A stretch of DNA of 64,000 nt from CAWGXG01 sp963826505 (GCA_963826505.1 CAWGXG010000008.1:744001-808000), one strand, 5' to 3'. Counted from the stretch's first letter, positions 33,134-42,857 are shown. The notes: a model not told the origin generated them from the letters alone. Numbers and translations are program-made.

Positions 33134-36100
33134 TCATTCTTTGTTTTTGAGCCGCTTATCCACGATCTTTTTGAAGGGGTCCGAGCCGGGTCTGACCAGC
33201 ACATCGCGCGTGCGCCCACCGGGGCGAGCGGGTCCGACGATGCCCAGCTCGAACAGCAGATCGATGATGCGTGCGGCACGGGGATAACCCAGCCCGAGCC
33301 GCCGCTGGATGAGCGAGGCGGAAGCTTCGCCTTCCTCGATGACCAGGTCAATGGCGTCTTCGAGCATCGGGTCGGTTTCGGAGAGGACTTCCCGGCGCGT
33401 CATGCCACGTTCCCATGGGCCGATTGTGATGGGTTCCATGCGTTCGGCTTCGATCTCGGCTTCATGCCAGCGCCGCCAATGCTCAACGATCGCGTTGACT
33501 TCCTCATCGGACACGTAACCCCCTTGAATACGACGAGGTCCTGCCGCGTCCGGCGCGAGGAAAAGCATATCGCCACGCCCCATCAGCGTCTCCGCCCCGA
33601 CCAGATCGAGGATCACGCGCGAGTCAATGCCCGATGCGACAGCGAACGAGATGCGCGCGGGGAAATTGGCTTTGATCAAGCCTGTGATCACGTCGACGCT
33701 GGGCCGCTGGGTAGCGACCATGAGGTGCATGCCTACGGCGCGCGCCATTTGAGCCAGCCGTGTTAAGGCGCGCTCTGTCTCATCCGGGCGCTGCATCATC
33801 AAATCGCCAATCTCGTCCACGATGATCACGATATAGGGCAGGTGCTCGTCTTTACGGCGGCGGCCAAGAGATTTGTTGAAGGCGTCGATATTGCGGGCGG
33901 CTTCTTTCTCCAGCAGTTTATAGCGGCGATCCATTTCGCGCGTGGCCCAGCGCAGCACGCCGATGATCCGATCCAGCTCTGTTTCGACCGGGCCGAGCAG
34001 ATGAGGCAGGCCGTTGAAACGCGCCAGCTCTACCATTTTGGGATCGAGCAGCACCAGCCGGACCTGCTCCGGGGTATTGTTCATCACCAGGGCGGTCGTC
34101 ATGGCAGCCAACATGATCGATTTGCCTGACCCGGTCGTGCCCGCGATCAACAGGTGGGGCATACTGCCCAGATCGGTTACAAAGGCATCCCCCGCCACGT
34201 CGCGACCGAGCGGCAGTGCCAAGGGGCGGTCACGGTATTTGTAGAACGCTTCCGATTCCAGCACCGGACGCAGGGCGACGATGCTTGGTTGGCGATTGGG
34301 AACTTCAACCCCGACATAGGAATGGCCCGGGACAGGAGCCTGGATGCGCAGTCGTTTGGCGGACAAGGCCAGCGCGAGGTCGCCGCTGAGATGCGTGATT
34401 TCGCTGACTCGCACGCGATTGAGCACGCGCTCGCCCTCTTCGGACACACGCTCGGTGTAGGGAGACACTGCGTATTGGGTCACGGTCGGGCCGACTTTGA
34501 CATCGATGACTTCTGTCTCCACGTCAAATTCGAGCAGCGTGTTCTTGATGATACGCGCGTTCGTATTGATTTCTTCTTCAGTCGGCGTGTTGAGCTCGGT
34601 GGCGTTCAACAGCTCCAGCGGAGGCAAATTCGCGTCGCGCTTGCCGACTTTTTTCGCCTCGCGGAAGTCGTCAACTGTGAAATATCGCTCGCTCAGCTCA
34701 TCCAGTTTGCGTTTCATTCTGGGACGAGGCGTGGGGGAGTTGGGGAGCAGTTCGCGCGGGACGACCGACGATCGTTCACCCGGCTCGCCCGGTGCCACGA
34801 GGCTGCGTCCGTTATCGGCTCCCAGGGCCCGCCGCGTTTCCGCGATGATTTCGGCGCGTTCCGCTTTGGTTAGCGAACGCTGCGGCGCGGGCGGAGGCTC
34901 ACTGTGTCCGTTGCCGCCGGTGATATCGGGGACGCCAACCGTGGCTTGTATGCCTTGCGAGTCGTGGACCTGCGAAATATCCGGCGCGCTCTTCCCATTC
35001 GATTTCGCGGCAGTTGGTGGTGTAACACCCGGTTTCACGAGAGATGGTGCCGGACTCCCGTTGGATTTTGCGGATTCGCGTGGGACGACAGACGACTTTG
35101 GTTGACGCGGGGACACAGAGGTGGGGGGATCTCCTAAAAAGTCCGGGATCTCGGCCTCAAACGGCGTGACATCCCAATCCTGCATGTGCTCAGCCGGTGG
35201 CAAGCGGGGATCATTGTCGTCAGGTTCGGGTAGCTCAAAGGACATGGAATCGAGGCGCTGGATGCCACCTTGCAGCCGCGTACGAAGCCATAAGATCCCA
35301 GCTTCTAGATGGCGCATACGCAGTTCAAAAGCGATCGCAAGACTGCCGAAGAACACGATAGCGAAAAACGCAATGGACAGCGTATGCCCCAGTGGGGAGA
35401 GCAGAGCCATAAGGGACCAACCCAGGAAGCCGCCACCCCCGCCTTCGCGCGCCAGAACGCGCGCTTGAGGATCGTTGGGAAACAAATGCAGCAATGCCTC
35501 GAGCGCGCAAAAGGCCACTTCTATAGCCACCGCGCGCGTCCAGCCCAGGCGAAACGATGTCCCAAATTTCGGCAGCAGGATGATTACCCCGCTGATGGCA
35601 ACGCCCAGGGTCACCAGGTAAGCACCATGACCGAACAGTTGGCGCAAGTCGTGCCGGATGGAGATCGAGAGCGCGGCTTCGGATGTCGTGTTGAGTAGAG
35701 CCGTCAGCATGACAAAGCCGAGGACGATGAGCAGCAGTGCGCCGACTTCGTCCGTCCACGGCGGGAGTTTTGTGATAACGCGTCGCCAGAAAGCTGGATC
35801 GCGCAAGGTACGGCCGGCAGCCGCCAGCGCTCGGCTAGCGGCGGCCAACGTTTGACCGAGGCGCTGCGAGAAGCCTGGTTGTTTGGCGATAACAGGGCGT
35901 TGTGAAGCGCGCCGCGTGCGCGGTGGTTTCTCTGCAGGCGGTTTGGCACCAGCACGCCGATCTTTAGTGGCTGCTTTGGGTTTAGCCGTGTTCTTGGCGG
36001 TCGCGTTTGCCGGTTTTCCCTTAGAAGACGGTTTGCTACGCGTCTTCGTTTTGACATCGTCTTTGACTGGTTTTGGGGAGGTTCGGGCTTTGCGATCAGC

Positions 36101-36172
36101 CGGTTTCTTGGCGGCTGTGGGCCGGCGTTTGGGTGTAGAACGACCGCTACCGGCGGTTTGCTGCTTTGACAT
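33134..36172 (-). CDS. ftsK: DNA translocase FtsK/SpoIIIE
   Basis: The protein has 1012 aa. It pumps chromosome ends through the division septum. Residues 1-95 are very Lys/Ala/Pro-rich (tandem K-rich tracts). Four membrane segments follow between about 130 and 290, then a Pro/Ser linker of about 200 residues. The motor has the Walker A LLIAGTTGSGKSIMLAAM, Walker B YIVIIVDEIGDLMM and ATQRPSVDVITGLIKANFPARISF. The C-terminal winged-helix gamma domain ends it (DLVIEEGEASASLIQRRLGLGYPRAARIIDLLFELGIVGPA), which reads KOPS-type polar DNA sites. All domains are present. Confidence 0.95.
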   Translation of the reverse strand: MSKQQTAGSGRSTPKRRPTAAKKPADRKARTSPKPVKDDVKTKTRSKPSSKGKPANATAKNTAKPKAATKDRRAGAKPPAEKPPRTRRASQRPVIAKQPGFSQRLGQTLAAASRALAAAGRTLRDPAFWRRVITKLPPWTDEVGALLLIVLGFVMLTALLNTTSEAALSISIRHDLRQLFGHGAYLVTLGVAISGVIILLPKFGTSFRLGWTRAVAIEVAFCALEALLHLFPNDPQARVLAREGGGGGFLGWSLMALLSPLGHTLSIAFFAIVFFGSLAIAFELRMRHLEAGILWLRTRLQGGIQRLDSMSFELPEPDDNDPRLPPAEHMQDWDVTPFEAEIPDFLGDPPTSVSPRQPKSSVVPRESAKSNGSPAPSLVKPGVTPPTAAKSNGKSAPDISQVHDSQGIQATVGVPDITGGNGHSEPPPAPQRSLTKAERAEIIAETRRALGADNGRSLVAPGEPGERSSVVPRELLPNSPTPRPRMKRKLDELSERYFTVDDFREAKKVGKRDANLPPLELLNATELNTPTEEEINTNARIIKNTLLEFDVETEVIDVKVGPTVTQYAVSPYTERVSEEGERVLNRVRVSEITHLSGDLALALSAKRLRIQAPVPGHSYVGVEVPNRQPSIVALRPVLESEAFYKYRDRPLALPLGRDVAGDAFVTDLGSMPHLLIAGTTGSGKSIMLAAMTTALVMNNTPEQVRLVLLDPKMVELARFNGLPHLLGPVETELDRIIGVLRWATREMDRRYKLLEKEAARNIDAFNKSLGRRRKDEHLPYIVIIVDEIGDLMMQRPDETERALTRLAQMARAVGMHLMVATQRPSVDVITGLIKANFPARISFAVASGIDSRVILDLVGAETLMGRGDMLFLAPDAAGPRRIQGGYVSDEEVNAIVEHWRRWHEAEIEAERMEPITIGPWERGMTRREVLSETDPMLEDAIDLVIEEGEASASLIQRRLGLGYPRAARIIDLLFELGIVGPARPGGRTRDVLVRPGSDPFKKIVDKRLKNKE

Positions 36173-36476
36173 TCATTCCCCACCTTTTGCTGTCGGGCAA
36201 CTGTGTACATGATAGCACGCTGGCCGCCTCTGGTGAAGGTTAGAAGTTGATTTTAGTACTAGTGTTCTATTTCTGCAAGAATTCTTCGCCGTGCGGAGTA
36301 CGGTGGAACATGCCACGACGGAGCGTGGAAGCCGCAGCACCGGGCTTGCCGTTTTGGGGACTGCTCGCTTTTTTTGTATGATTGAGGCACAGTCCTATGC
36401 GACCTGTGTCGTGAGGTATGCAGTGACTCTTAGGCATCGCCACTCAAAGGGTCCTGACCGTGCCGAGGGAAGTGAA
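36173..36476. other. Divergent intergenic region between ftsK and a response regulator
   Basis: No gene is supported; the frame open upstream of 36477 lacks family character. It must hold divergent promoters. TTGATT at 36247 and a TATGAT at 36378-36383 are the only box-like elements seen, and neither pairs with a partner at good spacing. Confidence 0.4.
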
Positions 36477-36938
36477 ATGGCTGACCAAGCGGGCAATATC
36501 CCTGTGTCGTCAGACAGCGGATCGGATGTGCCGCCTGATTCGACAGACGAGAATAAGCTCACTCATACTGTCTTGATCGTTGAGGATACGGTTGAGCTTG
36601 CCGAGATTATCCAGGTAACACTGGAAAATCTCAATTTGCGGGTATATCATGCCACGCATGGCAACCGCGCGTTGGACCTTTTCCACGAAGTTCATCCCGA
36701 TCTGGTCTTGTTAGATATCGCACTGCCAGATATGACTGGCTGGAAAGTCTTGGAGACCATGCGTGAGGAACAGCGGGGTGGCACGGCACCTAAAATCCTG
36801 GTGATCACAGCGTATGGCGATCCCGCCAACCGTCTCATGGGAAAACTGCAAGGCATACATGGCTACCTGATCAAACCCCTCATACGCGAAGAGATCGAAA
36901 AGGCGGTACGGTCTGCTCTGGGCTCATTAGAGCCGTAG
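36477..36938 (+). CDS. Single-domain response regulator
   Basis: The protein has 153 aa from ATG 36477, 6 bases after GAGGGA. The upstream frame extension is rejected because the receiver domain only begins at about residue 30. Receiver marks: acidic pair in ILIVEDTVELAEI-like VLIVEDTVELAEI, phospho-acceptor Asp in PDLVLLDIALPDMTGW, Thr/Ser in ILVITAYGD and Lys in GYLIKPLIREEIE. No output domain is present. No histidine kinase lies nearby. It may signal by protein contact. The TPR gene follows after 14 bases. Confidence 0.88.
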   Translation: MADQAGNIPVSSDSGSDVPPDSTDENKLTHTVLIVEDTVELAEIIQVTLENLNLRVYHATHGNRALDLFHEVHPDLVLLDIALPDMTGWKVLETMREEQRGGTAPKILVITAYGDPANRLMGKLQGIHGYLIKPLIREEIEKAVRSALGSLEP

Positions 36939-36952
36939 CGCGGCCCTCGAAT

Positions 36953-38404
36953 ATGTCTCTCAAATGGGAAGGACGTAGATCGATTGCACGATTCCTGCCG
37001 GTAGCAGGGCGTCTGGCTCTGCTATGCGCGGTGTTTGTTGGCGCTCATATCGCCCCGCGCAGCTGGTGGGTTGCCCGTTGGAATGACGAAGCAGAGCGGG
37101 CTTCTCGTGATGGGGAGGTTCAGCAGGCTCTGGACGCTTATGGTCAGGTGCAGCGCGTGCTTGGCCCGCAGGTGTTCATCTCCGAACAGTTGGTTCAGAT
37201 CGCTATCGAGGCTCAGCAGTTCCGCGAGGCCCATGCGTATTTGTATGCATTAGCTGCCCAGGACGGATGGACAGATGCCCGGTTGAAACAGCTCGCCGAG
37301 ATCCTTGAAGGTGAAGGCGATCCGCTGGGTGTCGCCGCGCTGCTTGCGTCGTCGTCCGCTCTCAACAGCCAGAGTCCACGCGCGCTGCGCAGCCTGGCCG
37401 AACACCAGATCGACGCCATGCAGTGGGATCAGGCCGAGATTACCTTGAGGCAGTTGGCAAACGTCGCGCCGGGCGATGGGTGGGCGATGTTCCAGCTTGG
37501 AATGTACTATGCGCCGCAAAATCCCGCATTTGCGCAGGCTTATCTGGAGGCTGCCGCTGAAGACCCGGCCTGGACAGGGCGTGCGGCGACGGTCCAACAG
37601 GCTTTGACAGACTACGATCAAGTGGCGCTTACGGATGCGCAGACTCGGATCGGGATCACGCTGGTTGGGTTGGACGCATGGCCCTACGCCGAACGGGCTT
37701 TAATGCTGGCTTTGGAAGCTAACGCCATCAACCCGACGGCGCGGGCCTATCTTGGTTTTGTGCGCGATAGACAGGGGCGAGACGGGCTGCCCGACCTTGA
37801 GGCCGCACTGGACATGAGTCCTACCGACCCAATGATTTATTATTTGCTGGGGCTGCATTGGCGGCAGGTTGAGTCTCAGCAACAGGCTTATGACGCTTTC
37901 ACACGGGCCTATTGGTTGGCGCCGGATAACCCGGCATTGGCGGTGGAAGTCGGGACATCGCTGCAAAACATGGACGATCTCTCCGGCGCTGAGCAGTGGT
38001 TCAAGATTGCGATCGATCTCGCGCCAGGTGATACCCAGTGGCGGCGAGTGTTGGCTATGTTCTATGCTGACGAAGATTATGCACTGGACAGCGACGGGTT
38101 GGCGTTTATCGAGGATACGGCAGTTCTGCTGCCGAACGATCCCGATGTCCTGGCCAGCCTGGGTTGGGCGTATCAGCTCACAGGCGATGCGGCGCGCAGC
38201 TATGAGATGCTGAATAAGGCCGTAAGGCTCGATCCTTCACGCGTGCGCAGCCGGTACTATTTCGGTGTGGTGCTCGAACGTCGAAACGATGAACAGGGTG
38301 CGGTTGACTTTTACGAATATGTCCTGGAGAATAGCGACCCTGCCAGTCGATTCGGCGTCCTGGCAACTCGCGCACTTCAGCGGTTAGGCGTGATCGTTGG
38401 TTAG
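36953..38404 (+). CDS. TPR-repeat membrane-anchored protein
   Basis: The protein has 483 aa. A single membrane helix lies near residues 18-36 (RLALLCAVFVGAHIAP). The rest is helical repeats of TPR length, recognisable as DEAERASRDGEVQQALDAY, WAMFQLGMYYAPQNPAFAQ, AYLGFVRDRQGRDGLPDLEA, MIYYLLGLHWRQVESQQQAY, DVLASLGWAYQLTGDAARSY and SRYYFGVVLERRNDEQGAV. Probably exposed outside the membrane as a scaffold. It has a weak ribosome site and is likely co-transcribed with the response regulator. Confidence 0.75.
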   Translation: MSLKWEGRRSIARFLPVAGRLALLCAVFVGAHIAPRSWWVARWNDEAERASRDGEVQQALDAYGQVQRVLGPQVFISEQLVQIAIEAQQFREAHAYLYALAAQDGWTDARLKQLAEILEGEGDPLGVAALLASSSALNSQSPRALRSLAEHQIDAMQWDQAEITLRQLANVAPGDGWAMFQLGMYYAPQNPAFAQAYLEAAAEDPAWTGRAATVQQALTDYDQVALTDAQTRIGITLVGLDAWPYAERALMLALEANAINPTARAYLGFVRDRQGRDGLPDLEAALDMSPTDPMIYYLLGLHWRQVESQQQAYDAFTRAYWLAPDNPALAVEVGTSLQNMDDLSGAEQWFKIAIDLAPGDTQWRRVLAMFYADEDYALDSDGLAFIEDTAVLLPNDPDVLASLGWAYQLTGDAARSYEMLNKAVRLDPSRVRSRYYFGVVLERRNDEQGAVDFYEYVLENSDPASRFGVLATRALQRLGVIVG

Positions 38405-38508
38405 TAATGGCATGGCGTAATCATTTGCTGGGCCTGTCACGCTGCGGGTTCTGTGCGGTTCACGGCGTCGTGTTAGAATGTCTGGCTTAAGGTCAAGATG
38501 GGAGATGG

Positions 38509-39213
38509 GTGGCACGCGTGAATATGAAACAGTCTCGTACCTGGCGCAAGGTGATCGGCGCCCTCTGGTTGGCCTTCGTGTTGGCTGGGGCATTGCCGTC
38601 TGTCCTGGCTGCGGAAGCGCTCGGATGGGGATCCCCTTTGCAGCAGCTTGGCAACCGGTTGTTCGTGGATGATTTCTCCACACAGAGCGGCCGGTGGACC
38701 GAAACGCAGTCGCCCAAGGGGGGGGTGGCGTATGTGGACGAGGCGTTGAGTCTGCGGGTCGTGTCGCCTGGTGTGACACTCTGGTCGCTGCCGGATTTTC
38801 GAGTCGAACGCCCGGCGTACCATTACGAAGCAACCGTCGCCGTGAATGCCGCCAGCCCAGATTCCCAGTTTGGATTGATCGCCGGATATACAAGCAACTC
38901 CGATTTTTACGCTTTCCTGCTCACCCCCGAAGGCCACTGGCGTCTGCTGCACCGGGATGGGGGTGTGTGGGATGATCTTACACCCTCAGACGCGACACCC
39001 GTTGAGCGGACGGCCGATAGTGACGCCTCCCTCGTGCTGGCGACGACACTGGCCGATAACAGCCTGATGCTGTTTGTGGATGGAGAGCCAGTTGGGCAGG
39101 TATCCGTGCCCGATCTGTCTGCCCTGTCAGGTTTTGGTGTGATGGTGTGGGCGGGACATGGGTACGTCGATGTGGTGTTTGATGACGTCGTGGTATCGGA
39201 TGTGGGGGGATAG
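38509..39213 (+). CDS. Secreted LamG/DUF1080-like beta-sandwich protein
   Basis: The protein has 234 aa from GTG 38509 (GTG 38518 and ATG 38524 are also possible; GGGAG lies at 38500-38504). A signal peptide is clear (VIGALWLAFVLAGALPSVLA, cleavage near LAAEA). The mature part opens with LFVDDFSTQSGRWTE and includes FGLIAGYTSNSDFYAFLLT, LFVDGEPVGQVSV and a final VDVVFDDVVVSD. This is the pattern of concanavalin-like 3-keto-disaccharide hydrolase/LamG folds. The next gene carries a related domain. Carbohydrate binding is inferred from fold only. Confidence 0.65.
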   Translation: MARVNMKQSRTWRKVIGALWLAFVLAGALPSVLAAEALGWGSPLQQLGNRLFVDDFSTQSGRWTETQSPKGGVAYVDEALSLRVVSPGVTLWSLPDFRVERPAYHYEATVAVNAASPDSQFGLIAGYTSNSDFYAFLLTPEGHWRLLHRDGGVWDDLTPSDATPVERTADSDASLVLATTLADNSLMLFVDGEPVGQVSVPDLSALSGFGVMVWAGHGYVDVVFDDVVVSDVGG

Positions 39214-39231
39214 TGCTAAAGGTAACCCGTT

Positions 39232-40650
39232 GTGATTGACCGTATCGAACCTTTTCATCGTCTCCCGGCGGCGTCTGACCGCCCAAGATGGGCAGCATGG
39301 ACGTGGCGATTGATGCGCGTGCATCTCGCGACCGCTGGTGTGCTCCTGTTGTTCGCAGCAGTTGGTCTGTTTGCTTATCTCTATTCCCTGGAGTTTCAGC
39401 GTATTGGGCTAGATATCGGGAAACTGCGTATCACACGACCGGGCGACATCTACGACACGGCTACCCAGCTCAAATTGATCGGTGGTATTGGGTTGGCGAT
39501 CGCTAGCCTGGTCCAGCTGCGCGCTGTGGCGAAGCTGAGCCAGACACGCCGCAGCGGACTGGCGTGGGCGCGTGTAGGGGCGTTGATGCTGCTGGTTGGT
39601 TTTCCTGCCGGGGCCATTTTGTGGGTCAAGGCTGGCTCAGCTGCGAATGAAGGCGGGATGGTCGCCCAAGTGCTCAGCGATTTGTCGCTGGTTGTGCGTG
39701 TGGCGGCGGTGGTATTGGTTATCCAGGCGGCACTTGGCGTGTGGTACGAGATCGCTTCGCTGTTGCCCGCCTTGCGTGCGCTGTGCGCGGACGCCTCACG
39801 GGAGTCCCACCCGGTGTTGGTCCGGATTCGGCATATGGCAGTCTCCGTGTGGCTGCTGGCTGCTATCGGATTGGGGGCAGGGCTGGCCGTCGCGACCGAT
39901 TGGCTGTATGAGTTGCCAGTGTCGCGACCGGAGCCGGGCGCACTGCTGTATGCTACATCCTTTGATGATTTCAACAACGAATGGGATATCTTCCCTGGAC
40001 GCGATGCTGTCCAGGTTGCTCAAGCCGCAGAACTGGGTTTTCCCACTGGAAGTATGATGTCGCCGGACGGCGCGGTCCTGTCAGTAAAATACGGGTCCGG
40101 CGTGTCCGACGAGGTGATCTGGTCGGTGCTGGATCGCAAGTTCAATGATTTTGATCTGCGTGTCACTGCGCGGTTGGCAGACGGACCGGTCGATCAAAAT
40201 CAGTTCGGCGTGATATTCCGCTATCGCAACCCCGACAACTTCTATATCTTCCGCATTAGCGCCGACGGGTATTATTCGCTGGCCAAGGTAAAAAACGGTG
40301 TGCAGGAGAAGATCAGTGATTGGGGGCAAACGGAAGCGATCCGTCAGGGGGATGAATCCAACGCGATTCGCATTGTCGCCCGGCAGGATACCTTTCAGTT
40401 CTACGTGAATGATCAGATCGTCCCGCTGTGCCTGAGGGGAGAAAACGAAACCAGTATGTGGGCGACGTGGGAAGGGCCGGGTATCTGCTTTACCAGCACA
40501 CCGACTGGCGCCTACCACGATTCGACCTTTAAACAGGGCCGGATCGCATTGGCCGCGGGGACAATTGACGGCAGCGAAATTGAAGTGGCATTCGACGATC
40601 TCGTCATCGTAGGGCCTCAGCCGGATACGAGTTTGGCGGCGAAAGAGTAA
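39232..40650 (+). CDS. Multi-span membrane protein with C-terminal LamG/DUF1080-like domain
   Basis: The protein has 472 aa, GTG start. Four to five membrane helices occupy about residues 30-235 (HLATAGVLLLFAAVGLFAYL; LIGGIGLAIASLVQLRAV; ALMLLVGFPAGAILWV; VAAVVLVIQAALGVWY; SVWLLAAIGLGAGLAVA). The C-terminal 220 residues form a beta-sandwich: YATSFDDFNNEWDIF, FGVIFRYRNPDNFYIFRISA, FQFYVNDQIVPLC and VAFDDLVIVG. The layout repeats that of the preceding secreted protein, suggesting duplication followed by gain of membrane segments. Function unknown. mtaB follows after 4 bases. Confidence 0.65.
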   Translation: MIDRIEPFHRLPAASDRPRWAAWTWRLMRVHLATAGVLLLFAAVGLFAYLYSLEFQRIGLDIGKLRITRPGDIYDTATQLKLIGGIGLAIASLVQLRAVAKLSQTRRSGLAWARVGALMLLVGFPAGAILWVKAGSAANEGGMVAQVLSDLSLVVRVAAVVLVIQAALGVWYEIASLLPALRALCADASRESHPVLVRIRHMAVSVWLLAAIGLGAGLAVATDWLYELPVSRPEPGALLYATSFDDFNNEWDIFPGRDAVQVAQAAELGFPTGSMMSPDGAVLSVKYGSGVSDEVIWSVLDRKFNDFDLRVTARLADGPVDQNQFGVIFRYRNPDNFYIFRISADGYYSLAKVKNGVQEKISDWGQTEAIRQGDESNAIRIVARQDTFQFYVNDQIVPLCLRGENETSMWATWEGPGICFTSTPTGAYHDSTFKQGRIALAAGTIDGSEIEVAFDDLVIVGPQPDTSLAAKE

Positions 40651-40654
40651 GGGG

Positions 40655-41956
40655 ATGCGCGTATATCTGGAAACCATAGGCTGCCGGCTTAACCAGAGCG
40701 AGATCGAGGCTCTAGCTCGCCAATTTCGCCATGCCGGGCATACGATTGTTGAAGATGTAGCCGACGCCGATCTGTGTGTCGCCAACACTTGCGCCGTCAC
40801 GCGCGAGGCCGGGCGTTCGAGCCGGATGATGATCCGCCGTTTGAATCGGGGAAACGCCTCCGCGCAGATCGTGGCGACGGGATGTTATGCGCATCTGTCG
40901 CCAGATGTGGTGGAGGCGCTTCCAGGGGTAACGCGGATCGTTGACAACCTACAGAAAGACCAGCTTGTACCGTTGATACTCGGCGAGAACACGGTATTAC
41001 CCGAGGCGTTTGACAGCGAACCAGTGGCCCGCGAATTTGTGCCAGGCGCATTAGGTCGGACGCGGTGGTTTGTCAAAGTGCAGGATGGCTGCGACAACCG
41101 CTGCACGTTCTGCGTGACGACGATTGCACGCGGCCCCGGGCGCAGCCGCCCGATGATCGATATCGTCCACGAAATCCAGCAAGCGGTCGAGGCGGGCTAT
41201 CAGGAAGCAGTGCTCACAGGAGTCCATCTGGGGTCGTATGGGCACGATCTGGGGCAGGCCAACGGGTTGATGGCGTTGGCGGCGGCTGTTCTGGCGGATA
41301 CGGACATTGCACGGCTCAGATTATCTTCGTTGGAGCCGTGGGATCTTGCGCCTGAGTTCTTTACCTTGTGGGATAACCCCCGCCTGTGTCGTCATCTGCA
41401 TCTACCGCTGCAAAGCGGATGCGACCGCACGTTGAAGCGCATGGCGCGCCGTACGTCGCAAGCTTCCTTTCGTGCGCTGGTCAATGCGGCACGCGCACAG
41501 ATTGCTGATCTGGCCATCAGCACGGACGTGATCGCCGGTTTTCCCGGTGAGACCGATGCGGAATTCGAAGAGAGCTTGACGTTCATCCGCAAGATGGATT
41601 TCATGAAGCTGCACGTCTTTCGCTATTCGTCACGGCCCGGCACAGCCGCGGCGCGCATGCCTAACCACATTTCAGATGACGTCAAAAAAGCGCGTAGCGC
41701 GCGCTTGTTGGCGCTGTCTGATGAAGGCGCACAGCGGTTCTTCCACCGCTTCGAAGGGCGGACGCTGTCTGTGTTGTGGGAACAGGTAACGGGTTCATCT
41801 GAGGCAGGGTTCGCTAACAGCGGCCTTACAGATAATTACATCCGCGTGGATATGACGGCCCCAACCGTGCTGACCAATACGATCACGCCAGTGGTGGTGA
41901 GTGGGGTGACTGTACGTGGCGTTTTCGCCGACACAGCGCCGGCTGAGAAGGCGTAG
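40655..41956 (+). CDS. mtaB: tRNA t6A37 methylthiotransferase MtaB
   Basis: The protein has 433 aa. It converts t6A37 to ms2t6A37. The N-terminal UPF0004 domain has ETIGCRLNQSEIEALARQF with its cluster cysteines (NTCAVT, ATGCYA). The radical SAM core has FVKVQDGCDNRCTFCVTTIA (CX3CX2C) followed by GPGRSRP and EAVLTGVHLGSYGHDL. RLSSLEPWDLAPEF, HLHLPLQSGCDRTLKRM and ISTDVIAGFPGETDAEF are family marks. The C-terminal TRAM-like domain is short. MtaB rather than MiaB is favoured by CRLNQSE (MiaB has MN-type starts). tRNA modification is a repeated theme in this window (elp3, mtaB). Confidence 0.92.
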   Translation: MRVYLETIGCRLNQSEIEALARQFRHAGHTIVEDVADADLCVANTCAVTREAGRSSRMMIRRLNRGNASAQIVATGCYAHLSPDVVEALPGVTRIVDNLQKDQLVPLILGENTVLPEAFDSEPVAREFVPGALGRTRWFVKVQDGCDNRCTFCVTTIARGPGRSRPMIDIVHEIQQAVEAGYQEAVLTGVHLGSYGHDLGQANGLMALAAAVLADTDIARLRLSSLEPWDLAPEFFTLWDNPRLCRHLHLPLQSGCDRTLKRMARRTSQASFRALVNAARAQIADLAISTDVIAGFPGETDAEFEESLTFIRKMDFMKLHVFRYSSRPGTAAARMPNHISDDVKKARSARLLALSDEGAQRFFHRFEGRTLSVLWEQVTGSSEAGFANSGLTDNYIRVDMTAPTVLTNTITPVVVSGVTVRGVFADTAPAEKA

Positions 41957-41979
41957 CGGCAGCTATCAGGGGAGGAACC

Positions 41980-42321
41980 ATGACGTGTGTGTTTTGTGAG
42001 ATCGCGGCGGGCCGCATGGCGGCCGAAATCGTCTACGAAGATGAGCACGTCATGGCCTTCAGAGATATTGCACCGCAGGCTCCGGTCCATGTTCTGATTA
42101 TTCCGCGCGAGCACATCACCGGCCCACTGGATGTTGCGCCAGAACAGGAAGCTGTGATCGGACGATTAGTAGGGGCGGCTGCGACTGTGGCCCGCAAGAC
42201 CGGCATCGCGGATGATGGGTACCGGCTGGTACTTAATGAAGGGCGAAATGGCGGACAATCGGTGTTCCATTTGCATATGCACCTTTTGGGTGGACGCTAT
42301 CTGAAGTGGCCACCAGGCTAA
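41980..42321 (+). CDS. HIT family nucleotide-binding protein (Hint-like)
   Basis: The protein has 113 aa. The start CVFCEIAAGRMAAEIVYEDE carries the zinc-type cysteines. VHVLIIPREHI and the histidine triad GQSVFHLHMHLLGGR (HxHxH) define the family, which hydrolyses purine-nucleotide phosphoramidates. ATG 41980 follows GGGGAGGA. It sits between mtaB and yqeY, as often seen. Confidence 0.92.
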   Translation: MTCVFCEIAAGRMAAEIVYEDEHVMAFRDIAPQAPVHVLIIPREHITGPLDVAPEQEAVIGRLVGAAATVARKTGIADDGYRLVLNEGRNGGQSVFHLHMHLLGGRYLKWPPG

Positions 42322-42346
42322 GCGCGCGGTGCGTTTGGGAGATGGT

Positions 42347-42376
42347 TTGCCGCTAGATGCTAACCGTCGTTATAAT
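42347..42376 (+). promoter_or_regulatory. Promoter of yqeY
   Basis: TTGCCG (42347-42352) and TATAAT (42371-42376) are spaced by 18 bases. The gene starts at GTG 42414. Confidence 0.55.
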
Positions 42377-42413
42377 GCGGGTGGTTCAGTGGTAACAGAG
42401 TGATGAGGGCAAC

Positions 42414-42857
42414 GTGGACCCCAAACAACAGATTCAGGACGATTTGAAGACAGCTATGAAGGCAGGCGATACGCGCCGGCGCGATATCTTACGTCTTCTA
42501 ATGGCTGCGTTCAAACAGGTTGAAGTGGACAAACGGATCACTTTGTCGGCGGATGATGCGTTAAGCATCCTGATGACCGAGGCCAAACAGCGCCGGGAGT
42601 CGATTGCCGAGGTGACGAGCGCGGGGCGTGACGATCTTGTCGAACAGCAAGAATATGAGCTGGGCGTCATCGAATCGTATCTGCCACAGCAGGCGAGCCG
42701 AGATGAGATCGCCGCGCTGGCCCGTGATGTGATCCGCGAAGTCGGTGCCACGACACCCAAAGACATGGGTAAGGTTATGCAGGCACTGATGCCGAAGCTC
42801 AAAGGGCAAGCTGATGGCAAAGTGGTCAACGCGATTGTGCGCGAGCTTCTCAGCTAA
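42414..42857 (+). CDS. yqeY: GatB/YqeY domain protein
   Basis: The protein has 147 aa, GTG start. It is helical with the family pattern IQDDLKTAMKAGDTRRRDIL RLL (read across residues 5-27), ESIAEVTSAGRDDLVEQQEY, ELGVIESYLPQQASRDEI and GKVMQALMPKLKGQADGK. The YqeY domain resembles the tail of the GatB amidotransferase subunit that contacts tRNA. A direct role in amidation is unproven. A GC-rich hairpin follows. Confidence 0.88.
   Translation: MDPKQQIQDDLKTAMKAGDTRRRDILRLLMAAFKQVEVDKRITLSADDALSILMTEAKQRRESIAEVTSAGRDDLVEQQEYELGVIESYLPQQASRDEIAALARDVIREVGATTPKDMGKVMQALMPKLKGQADGKVVNAIVRELLS

Noticed and set aside
33044..35137. Several long plus-strand open frames inside ftsK (for example 33044-33766 and 34154-34873)
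   Set aside because: They mirror ftsK codons, have no recognisable domain and no ribosome site, and ftsK is intact on the other strand.
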